This document shows, one piece after another, positions 6,748-11,693 of a stretch of 11,693 nt of DNA. The notes under the pieces were generated by a model. The model had not been told where the DNA came from and searched no databases. It worked only from the letters and a program-made list of their open reading frames with translations. The number at the start of each line of letters is the position of its first letter. Position 1 is the stretch's first letter. Position numbers and translations under genes: made by a program. The DNA is taken from positions 1 through 11,693 of the forward strand of contig CAZCRE010000041.1 of the NCBI GenBank assembly GCA_964501075.1. The letters are read 5' to 3'. The stretch is from CAZCRE01 sp964501075. GTDB lineage: Archaea; Thermoproteota; Bathyarchaeia; Bathyarchaeales; Bathycorpusculaceae.

Positions 6748-7137
6748 ATGAACTTTGGAAAACATGACAAGAAAGACGAAAAACCCGTTGATGTTGTAAC
6801 TAGAGTAAGCGAACTTGAACAGATCTGCGAAGGAGACAAGGAAACCTATGAAGCCCTGCTCCAAACAATGTTTTTGGATCCAAGAAAGATTGATGCGCCC
6901 ATCAAAGACGCTGCCGACAATGCCAAGAAGTTCGAGAAGGAAAAAAATCCGGCGAGAGCCAGAATTTGGTACGATATCGCAGGCGGCCTAGCCATCTATC
7001 AGGGAAACGCGAAAAAAGTGACAGAATACTTTGGTGAAAGCCAGAGGATTTCAAAAATGCAATATCCAATCTTGAAGAACACTGAAAAAGCTGTAACCAA
7101 AGCACAAGAGTACTACAAGAAGTACTTGAAAGACTAG
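6748..7137 (+). CDS. Unrecognised helical protein, 129 residues
   Basis: I do not recognise the family. The protein is highly charged, without cysteine-rich motifs, signal peptide or membrane segments apart from one Cys at about residue 28. It is probably all-helical. Residues ~65-105 (PARARIWYDIAGGLAIYQGN, then a helix ending in a Ser-Gln-rich segment) resemble a TPR-like helical pair, and the C-terminus is a lysine- and tyrosine-rich helix. GGAGG at 6736-6740, seven bases before the ATG, is a near-perfect ribosome-binding site, so the gene is very likely real. It stands alone, divergent from the DUF116 gene and convergent with the zinc-ribbon gene, so context gives no function. A cytosolic scaffolding or small TPR-like role is possible but unsupported. 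Confidence 0.75.
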   Translation: MNFGKHDKKDEKPVDVVTRVSELEQICEGDKETYEALLQTMFLDPRKIDAPIKDAADNAKKFEKEKNPARARIWYDIAGGLAIYQGNAKKVTEYFGESQRISKMQYPILKNTEKAVTKAQEYYKKYLKD

Positions 7138-7189
7138 AACTCTGACAGATTCTTTGAGCATTGTCAAAAGTCGAAAATGGCTCTTCCTA

Positions 7190-7618
7190 TTATTCTTCCG
7201 GTTCTTTCCCGTAACCCAAAAGCTCCCTCAGTGATTTGGCTTCTTCTCGAAGCATGACTACCTCACTCTCTAGGGCAGTGGCTCTTGATTCGGCGACTTT
7301 TCTCAACTTGTCGATCTCTGTCATCAAACAGGCCCGTTCGGTTTCCAGAGTAATTATTTTTTCATGAAGATTCTTCAGCGTCTGCATCAGCTCTCCCTTT
7401 ATGCCCCTAATTCTTTCAACCATGTTTTTAATATTTGCTGTCTCTTCAGTTCTGACACCAGTTTCTGCAGCCGCTCTGAACCTAGCTCTGCAGCTTGAAC
7501 ACTCGAATATTCCAGTAAGTTTTGGTTCTTCGCCTTCTTGCATTGGCTTTCGAGAAGGAATAGGCCACGTCTTGACCGCGGTAGTTACTTCAGCCCCACA
7601 TCTTGGGCATTTAACCAA
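7190..7618 (-). CDS. Zinc-ribbon and coiled-coil protein
   Basis: A 142-residue protein of unknown function. The first ~45 residues form a zinc ribbon with two CxxC knuckles (Cys4/Cys7 in KCPRCG and Cys40/Cys43 in ECSSC). Residues ~62-135 are a long charged, leucine/isoleucine-patterned helix that should form a dimeric or trimeric coiled coil. The start is TTG at 7618, needed to include the first knuckle and preceded by GAGGGGAG a few bases upstream. It lies just downstream of tfb on the same strand, but about 110 bp and a terminator-like element separate them, so it probably has its own promoter. The layout recalls archaeal adaptor or nucleic-acid-associated zinc-ribbon proteins, but no specific family is recognised. 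It could be a chromatin, transcription or RNA accessory factor. Confidence 0.75.
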   Translation of the reverse strand: MVKCPRCGAEVTTAVKTWPIPSRKPMQEGEEPKLTGIFECSSCRARFRAAAETGVRTEETANIKNMVERIRGIKGELMQTLKNLHEKIITLETERACLMTEIDKLRKVAESRATALESEVVMLREEAKSLRELLGYGKEPEE

Positions 7619-7711
7619 ATTCTCCCCTCAATCAATAATTATTGCAGCATCTAAAATGTGTTTTGCCTAAACGCAGATTGGAGAACTGATACAATCATTA
7701 GTGTCTATGAT

Positions 7712-7744
7712 AAAAAAAAGAACAGGAGATGTCAAATTGACATC
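7712..7744 (-). terminator. Palindromic hairpin plus T8 after tfb
   Basis: A 17-base palindrome (7728-7744, arms GATGTCAA/TTGACATC around one base) spans the tfb stop codon. Eight bases further in the minus direction is T8 (7719-7712). The RNA could form a 6-bp stem with a 5-nt loop before the U-tract. This is the clearest terminator on the minus strand of the window. Confidence 0.6.
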
Positions 7745-8703
7745 TGGAACTTTAGGCGTTCTACAAGTTCTTTGTAGCGATTCCGAATGGTGACTTCAGT
7801 AACTTGCGCTATCTCAGCGATTTCCCGTTGAGTTTTTCTTTCACCAGTCAGCACTGAAGCAATGTAGCTTGCGGCAGCTGCAATTCCGGTTGGACCACGA
7901 CCTGAAGTCAGTTTAAGTTCCTTGGCTACTGCTAGGATTTTGTGGGCGATCTCCTCGACCTTTCCCTGCATGGTAAGCTGATTCGAGAATTTCGTTATGT
8001 ATTGGCTTGGCTTAACCGGTGGGATAGAATAGTTAAGTTCTTTGATCAGAAAACGATAGCTACGGCCGACTTCTTTCTTGTTTACGCTTGATGATTGGGC
8101 TATTTCTTCAAGCGTCCTAGCCAATCCACATTGCCTACAAGCCAAATATATCGCTGCTGCGGTTACGCCTTGAATTGATCTCCCACGTATCAGTCGTTCT
8201 TTGACTGCTTTTCGGTAGATGACTGAAGCAGTTTCAAGGATGTTCTTTGGAAGATTCAAGTTGTTGGCGAGTTTTGTGATTTCGGACAAAGCGAACGCAA
8301 GGTTTCTTTCCGTTGCATCTGAAACTCTTATGCGCCGTTGCCATTTTCTAAGTCTGTAAACCTGTGCTTTCTGCCCAGGCGATAGGCTTTTGCCGTATAT
8401 GTCGCGGTCATGCCAATCAATCATCGTTGATAATCCTTTGTCATGGATAGTATACGTTAAGGGAGCACCGACTCTTGTTCTCTTTGACCTTTGCTCATCG
8501 TCGAAAGCTCTCCACTCTGGTCCCCTATCCGCTATTTTGGACGCGACAACCATACCGCAATCCATGCAAACTATCTCGGCCATCTCTGGGTCTCGTATGA
8601 GCCTTGTTCCACCACATTCAGGACAATGCTGGCTCCTGCCAGTCTGGGAATCCTGCGTATCCAACGCAGCGTCCAGATCTTCGTGACCTTCCCCATTACT
8701 CAT
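7732..8703 (-). CDS. tfb: Transcription initiation factor TFB (TFIIB)
   Basis: Archaeal TFB bridges the TBP-TATA complex and RNA polymerase at promoters. The 323-residue protein has the full layout. A 25-residue acidic N-terminal tail is longer than usual. It is followed by a zinc ribbon (Cys27, Cys30, Cys46, Cys49), the B-reader/linker region (DRGPEWRAFDDEQ ... RTRVGAP), and two cyclin-fold repeats (about 120-210 and 215-310). The C-terminal helix-turn-helix TQREIAEIAQVTEVTIRNRY contacts the BRE. The ATG at 8703 overlaps the gar1 stop by eight bases (ATGAGTAA) and GGAG lies ten bases upstream inside gar1, so the two are translated from one message. Gar1-TFB pairing is a known arrangement in archaea. 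It appears fully functional. Whether other TFB copies exist cannot be seen here. Confidence 0.97.
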   Translation of the reverse strand: MSNGEGHEDLDAALDTQDSQTGRSQHCPECGGTRLIRDPEMAEIVCMDCGMVVASKIADRGPEWRAFDDEQRSKRTRVGAPLTYTIHDKGLSTMIDWHDRDIYGKSLSPGQKAQVYRLRKWQRRIRVSDATERNLAFALSEITKLANNLNLPKNILETASVIYRKAVKERLIRGRSIQGVTAAAIYLACRQCGLARTLEEIAQSSSVNKKEVGRSYRFLIKELNYSIPPVKPSQYITKFSNQLTMQGKVEEIAHKILAVAKELKLTSGRGPTGIAAAASYIASVLTGERKTQREIAEIAQVTEVTIRNRYKELVERLKFQMSI

Positions 8704-8953
8704 TTTTCCTTTTCTCCTTTCTCCTCTTTGAGGGGATCACGTATAGTTTGTGATTCACTAATTTCTCAGGTTTCTGAGTTGTGGATCTCACTACTGCGTA
8801 GGGCGAGCTAACTGGGCCAAAAATGTCGAAAACTTTACCGACCACCTTTAGGCTCTCATCGACAACGGTATCCCCAATTCTTGGGGGTTCTTCGATTTTC
8901 AGTATGATGTTTTGACTTGGACTTACATGAAGGACTAAGCCTAATCTTTGCAC
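8696..8953 (-). CDS. gar1: H/ACA RNP subunit Gar1
   Basis: Gar1 is a subunit of the H/ACA ribonucleoprotein, where it binds the pseudouridine synthase Cbf5 and aids substrate release. The core beta-barrel is clear: RLGLVLHVS at the start, then GDTVVDESLKVVGKVFDIFGPVSSPYAVV, then a lysine/arginine-rich tail. The frame stays open back to TTG at 8992, but I prefer GTG at 8953 (85 residues) for three reasons. Homologues start at the residues just before RLG; GAGGGG lies at 8965-8970, eleven bases upstream; and the TATA-like element at 9001-9008 would start transcription near 8980, downstream of the TTG. It overlaps tfb by eight bases. It is divergent from the L7Ae gene, another H/ACA component. 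Confidence 0.93.
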   Translation of the reverse strand: MQRLGLVLHVSPSQNIILKIEEPPRIGDTVVDESLKVVGKVFDIFGPVSSPYAVVRSTTQKPEKLVNHKLYVIPSKRRKEKRKNE

Positions 8954-9390
8954 GCTTCTAATTTCCCCTCGAAAAGTAGGACGTTTGAACAAAACACTTT
9001 ATTTAAACCTTTCCCAACAGTGTATACAGCTTACACTCAAATGTGTTAATTCCCTTCATCAATTCTTGAGGGAATTTCTGCAAATGAAAAAGACTGGAGA
9101 GAAACCCATGACTCAGCTGACTATTGGATAAGTGGATGTTGCAAGCTGCAAGGAACAAGTGAAAAATGTCTTGCTTCTGCCTGCTAAAGAAGCGTAGCAA
9201 TCACTAGCCTATCATTCATCTGCAGTATCTGGAGGAAGCCCGTCACAACCGCATAATCAAAAACCTCTTCACATCCCACAACCCAATCGCTGAGGGCGTC
9301 AGCTTCACTTGGTTCACTCAAATCATAAGGGTCGAAACATTCATAAACAAGAACGGTGGATTAGACTGTGCATTTGAAAGGGTGAGGCTT
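8954..9390. other. Divergent gar1/L7Ae intergenic region with inverted repeats
   Basis: No convincing gene lies in these 437 bases; open frames here have no family motifs and no good ribosome-binding site. The region holds the gar1 promoter on the left and the L7Ae ribosome-binding site (GGTGAGG, 9381-9387) on the right. Between them are short inverted repeats: AGTGTA/TACACT (9019-9037), AATTCCCT/AGGGAATT (9048-9076), TTGCA/TGCAA (9139-9151) and GCTTC/GAAGC (about 9163-9183). These could be folds of an untranslated RNA or chance. No tRNA T-loop, or paired C and D boxes, could be placed. Confidence 0.5.
9001..9008 (-). promoter_or_regulatory. TATA box for gar1-tfb
   Basis: On the minus strand this reads GTTTAAAT within GGTTTAAATAAAG. 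Its distance to the preferred GTG (8953) leaves about 25 bases of leader, which contains the GAGGGG site. It argues against the longer TTG start at 8992. Confidence 0.5.
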
Positions 9391-9771
9391 ATGTCCAAAC
9401 CGTTTTATGTGAAATACGAAGTGCCAAAAGAGATCGCAGATGCGGCCTATGAAGCCCTGCAAATAGCTGCGAAAACAGGCGCAGTTAGAAAAGGAACAAA
9501 CGAAACAACGAAAGCTATAGAAAGAGCACAAGCGAAGCTAGTAATCATAGCTGAAGACGTGGATCCCCCAGAAGTTGTAGCCCATCTGCCATTGCTATGC
9601 GAAGAAAGGAAAATCCCATACATTTTCGTTCCCACTAGAGAACAGATAGGCAAGGCCTTGGGCATTGACGTTCCAGCAGCCGCAGCTTCCATCACAAAAG
9701 AAGGAGACGCAACAGGGTTGCTGAAAGAAATAATCACAAGAATCGAGCAGGTTAAACGAGGACCTCAGTGA
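9391..9771 (+). CDS. rpl7ae: Ribosomal protein L7Ae
   Basis: L7Ae binds kink-turns in 23S rRNA and also in C/D and H/ACA guide RNAs and RNase P, so it serves both the ribosome and RNA modification. The 126-residue protein has the full family pattern: MSKPFYVKYEVP at the start, the RNA-binding GTNETTKAIERAQAKLV, the core IAEDVDPPEVVAHLPLLCEE and the variable-loop region KIPYIFV. ATG at 9391 matches homologues; an in-frame GTG at 9382 would add three residues but falls within the GGTGAGG ribosome-binding site. It is first in the cluster L7Ae - S28e - L24e, and its stop overlaps the next ATG by one base (TGATG), showing translational coupling. Confidence 0.97.
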   Translation: MSKPFYVKYEVPKEIADAAYEALQIAAKTGAVRKGTNETTKAIERAQAKLVIIAEDVDPPEVVAHLPLLCEERKIPYIFVPTREQIGKALGIDVPAAAASITKEGDATGLLKEIITRIEQVKRGPQ

Positions 9772-10013
9772 TGAGCAAAGAGGAAAAAACAGCCAAACCA
9801 ACCACAGCTGAACAGGAACTTACACCAGCCGAAGTAATACAAGTCATTGCACGCACTGGCGTGACTGGCGAAATCTCACAAGCGAGGATCCGAATTCTGG
9901 AAGGAAAAGACAAAGGCAGAATCATTACACGCAACGTTAAGGGACCAGTACGCACACAAGACATCTTGATGCTCAGGGATACTGAAAGAGAAGCAAAGAA
10001 AATCAAAAGATAA
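9771..10013 (+). CDS. rps28e: 30S ribosomal protein S28e
   Basis: Small-subunit ribosomal protein with an OB-like fold near the mRNA exit/decoding side, found in archaea and eukaryotes. After a 15-20 residue lysine/threonine-rich lead, the conserved body TPAEVIQVIARTGVTGE continues with RIRILEGKDKGRIITRNVKGPV and the closing ILMLRDTEREAKKI. It has 80 residues; the N-terminal lead makes it slightly longer than the ~70 typical of archaea. ATG at 9771 overlaps the L7Ae stop and has GAGG at 9758-9761; an in-frame GTG at 9768 is less likely. L24e follows after 31 bp in the same operon. Confidence 0.96.
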   Translation: MSKEEKTAKPTTAEQELTPAEVIQVIARTGVTGEISQARIRILEGKDKGRIITRNVKGPVRTQDILMLRDTEREAKKIKR

Positions 10014-10044
10014 AAACAAGAACGGAATCTCGGAGGGAAGATCT

Positions 10045-10239
10045 TTGCCCAAACCCAAAAAATGTTCATTTTGCGGCAGCGAATTTCCAGCTGGAACAGG
10101 CATGATGTACGTCAAGAACGATGGGTCAATTCTGTGGTTCTGCTCAAGCAAGTGCCGAAAAAGCTCGAAATTCGGGAGAGATGCGCGCAAGCTCAAATGG
10201 ACAAAATACTTCGGCAAAGAAGAAAAAGGCAGAGCATAG
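10045..10239 (+). CDS. rpl24e: 50S ribosomal protein L24e
   Basis: Zinc-binding large-subunit protein of 64 residues. The zinc site is Cys7/Cys10 in KCSFCG and Cys33/Cys37 in FCSSKC, with the family's FPAGTG and YVKNDGSILWFC between them and the basic RDARKLKWTKYF after them. The start is TTG at 10045, fixed by GGAGGG at 10032-10037 and by homologues that begin just before PKPKKC. It is last in the L7Ae - S28e - L24e cluster. In many archaea ndk and infB follow, but here the next gene is convergent and unrelated, so the cluster is cut short. Confidence 0.95.
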   Translation: MPKPKKCSFCGSEFPAGTGMMYVKNDGSILWFCSSKCRKSSKFGRDARKLKWTKYFGKEEKGRA

Positions 10240-10301
10240 ACTCGTCGCCGAACAGATCTTTAGATTGTCTGGTCTCCAATGTTCATTCTTCTGAAATCGC
10301 T

Positions 10302-11126
10302 CTACATTTTTGAATAGGCAGCACAAAGCATTCCGTAGTAGGTAGGCACTTGGTAGGACAAAAAACGACCGACCATCTGAGTATGCATTAGGATTCCGTG
10401 CAGAATTGCCAGTTGCCATAAACTATCAGGCTTTGCATCTTCCACAAACTTGGTTGAGAGTCTCATAAGAGGACTCAGATCATTCTTCTCCACAGTCTCT
10501 TTGACTATCTGGTCAAATTCCACTGATGCGTGGCTATAGCCATATGGCCCATCCGCCCTGTGAGCGTGACCTTGATCAGCACTGGCAACGAAAGCTATTC
10601 TTTTCCCCGAAGATGCGGCTACATCACTGATTATCTTGCCAAAATCTACGAGTTTTTTGAGCGGAATCTCCCTAGAAGGCGTTACAAGTACAACCTTAGG
10701 ATCTTCCTTGTCTTGTCGGCTGAAAAACCACAAGGGTATCAAGGTTCCCCAATCCATGGGCATGCAGGAGGCAGGGCCGTTGCTTGTACCATAGTTGGCC
10801 CCCACGACTGGAAGCTTTGATTCTCTGGCTTTTCCAAGAATGTTTCTAGCAAATTCCCTGTCACAAGAGCATCGAAGTTCAACCAACCTGCCATTAGCCT
10901 TAAGGGATCCTTCAGTGAACTCCGCTGTAACTACCCCTATCTTTGCTTCTAAGCGCAGATTGTGTGGCGTTGCTAAAACAATTGAATCCAAGTTCAGCCT
11001 CTTCATCTGAGATGCCATTTCCAACATGCTCCTCCGGGTTTCAGCAAAGGCATCGTACATGTTGTCTGAAAGTTCAGGAATGACTTCTACTCCATGTGGA
11101 GAAATGCAAGCAAACAGTATAGCCAT
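10302..11126 (-). CDS. Class III extradiol dioxygenase-like protein (LigB/MEMO superfamily)
   Basis: A 274-residue member of the LigB superfamily, non-heme Fe(II) enzymes that open catechol rings; the related MEMO and DODA branches have other or unknown substrates. Two likely metal-binding His are in SPHG (His11) and TPHN (His55). A third histidine region is SADQGHAHRADGPYG (His187, His189). The motif often written LDHG before a VPL strand appears here as MDWGTLIPLWFF, with Trp126 where His is usual. No LigA-type small subunit gene is adjacent. Start ATG 11126 has GGTGG nine bases upstream. It stands alone, convergent with the L24e gene. The superfamily is clear; catalytic activity and substrate are not, and a non-catabolic archaeal role is as likely as aromatic degradation. 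Confidence 0.8.
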   Translation of the reverse strand: MAILFACISPHGVEVIPELSDNMYDAFAETRRSMLEMASQMKRLNLDSIVLATPHNLRLEAKIGVVTAEFTEGSLKANGRLVELRCSCDREFARNILGKARESKLPVVGANYGTSNGPASCMPMDWGTLIPLWFFSRQDKEDPKVVLVTPSREIPLKKLVDFGKIISDVAASSGKRIAFVASADQGHAHRADGPYGYSHASVEFDQIVKETVEKNDLSPLMRLSTKFVEDAKPDSLWQLAILHGILMHTQMVGRFLSYQVPTYYGMLCAAYSKM

Positions 11127-11202
11127 TTATGCCGCCCACCATTAGCATGTCTACGAACTTCAGAGTAATAAGCTCATATTTCGAAGCTTAAACGGTCAGT
11201 AG

Positions 11203-11655
11203 TACGTTATTTCTGACCCTTCGACCATCATCCCAAACGGAATAGCACCGGCAATTGCTGACTTGGGGGGAATTGCCAGGAAATCTATGGTGGCAGATTT
11301 TGTTGCTAGAGGAACAATAGACACTGATGTCACGGCCGTTGCTTGCCATCGTGTAGAACATCGTCATGGCTACTGTCATATTCAAGCCCGCTGCTATGAG
11401 CATTGTTGTTTCCTTGAGTGGTGTCGTTGTTAGACGAGTAGGCAACCTCGACCCAATAACTTACGCTGCGTGGGGGATGGTGTTTGCTATGTTGTTTTCA
11501 CAGACAATCCTGACATAGATACCGCCGGAGAAGCTCTGAGCTTTGAGGTTGTATCTATAATTCATGTACTGGAATTCCTAATAGTAATTGTGCTTCTTCT
11601 AGCTTGCATTCTCACGACAGCAACAGAAATCATTCTCAAACGAGAGGGTGCTTAG
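11203..11655 (+). pseudogene. Possible frameshifted membrane-protein remnant
   Basis: No intact gene covers the last 560 bases, but three consecutive plus-strand stretches look protein-like. From 11203 one frame gives DPSTIIPNGIAPAIADLGG and continues to about 11360. From 11366 a second frame gives FKPAAMSIVVSLSG and ITYAAWGMVFAMLFSQTIL, ending at a stop near 11520. The first frame then resumes with DIDTAGEALSFEVVSIIHV, a strong hydrophobic segment, and LKREGA before a stop at 11655. Between the two switch points the first frame turns Cys/His/Arg-rich and has a stop near 11431. This fits a membrane-protein gene of about 150 codons with two compensating indels, either decay or sequence error. 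I do not recognise the family, and chance remains possible. The last piece alone (GTG at 11470) could be a small membrane protein. Confidence 0.3.
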
Positions 11656-11693
11656 CTGGAAGTTGCTGCAAACAACCTGGCTTGCAAAGCTGG

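Noticed and set aside
9055..9125. C/D box guide RNA in the gar1/L7Ae gap
   Set aside because: TGATGA and CTGA elements occur on the minus strand, but in the wrong order and spacing for a C/D RNA, and no second C'/D pair is present.
9003..9200. Minus-strand 65-residue open frame upstream of gar1
   Set aside because: No family motif, low-complexity Phe/Leu/Ser-rich composition, no ribosome-binding site, and it would overlap the gar1 promoter.
9206..9390. In-frame upstream extension of L7Ae
   Set aside because: The frame stays open for about 60 codons before the L7Ae ATG, but it has no ATG, GTG or TTG other than the GTG at 9382, and homologues start at MSKPF; the open stretch is probably chance.
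9031..9390. tRNA gene in the intergenic gap
   Set aside because: GGTTCACTCAAATC superficially resembles a T-arm, but the loop length is wrong and no acceptor or D-arm pairs with it.
11188..11445. Minus-strand 85-residue open frame at the right end
   Set aside because: Starts with TTG, no ribosome-binding site, and its second half has a Cys/Ser/Arg-rich non-protein-like composition where the plus strand looks more coding-like.
1..11693. CRISPR array, insertion sequence, integrase or phage/defence genes
   Set aside because: No regularly spaced repeats, terminal inverted repeats, transposase motifs or defence domains were seen in any frame; gene content is core archaeal.

Overview
The window is archaeal chromosomal DNA. 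It encodes Alba, TFB (archaeal TFIIB), Gar1, L7Ae, S28e, L24e and L40e, an archaeal-type aspartyl-tRNA synthetase, TATA-like promoter elements, and several GTG or TTG starts placed behind GGAGG/GAGG Shine-Dalgarno sites. The mix of gene families and moderate GC content suggest the Thermoproteota side of the Archaea, possibly a Bathyarchaeia-like lineage. That placement is inference; no rRNA gene or other decisive marker is present.

Layout from left to right. (1) The 5' end of a leftward PRC-barrel gene runs off the left edge. It is divergent from a rightward RDD-family membrane protein, which ends at a hairpin plus T-tract. (2) A leftward block follows: alba, then a zinc-ribbon/KH NusA-like RNA-binding protein, then aspS. 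The AspRS carries a Pro at one of the two tRNA-discrimination positions, which suggests a non-discriminating enzyme. (3) Divergent from alba is a rightward operon of an Lrp-like regulator with sucC and sucD (succinyl-CoA synthetase), followed by the very short L40e gene with its own promoter. (4) A leftward DUF116 cysteine-rich protein is divergent from a rightward unrecognised helical protein. (5) A leftward zinc-ribbon/coiled-coil protein is next, then the overlapping pair gar1-tfb, also leftward, ending in a palindromic hairpin with T8. (6) A 437-bp gap with several short inverted repeats separates gar1 from the rightward translation cluster L7Ae - S28e - L24e. (7) A leftward class III extradiol dioxygenase (LigB/MEMO-like) follows. 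The last 500 bp hold no intact gene but contain what may be a frameshifted remnant of a membrane-protein gene.

Most of the window is core information processing (chromatin, transcription initiation, tRNA charging, ribosome, RNA-guided pseudouridylation) plus one central-carbon step. I found no CRISPR array, transposase, integrase, tRNA or rRNA gene, and no convincing defence or mobile system. The second-look items are the AspRS specificity residues, the degenerate second KH domain of the NusA-like protein, the Lrp-like gene fused in operon to sucCD, the two unrecognised small proteins, the structured gar1/L7Ae intergenic region and the broken reading frame at the right edge.
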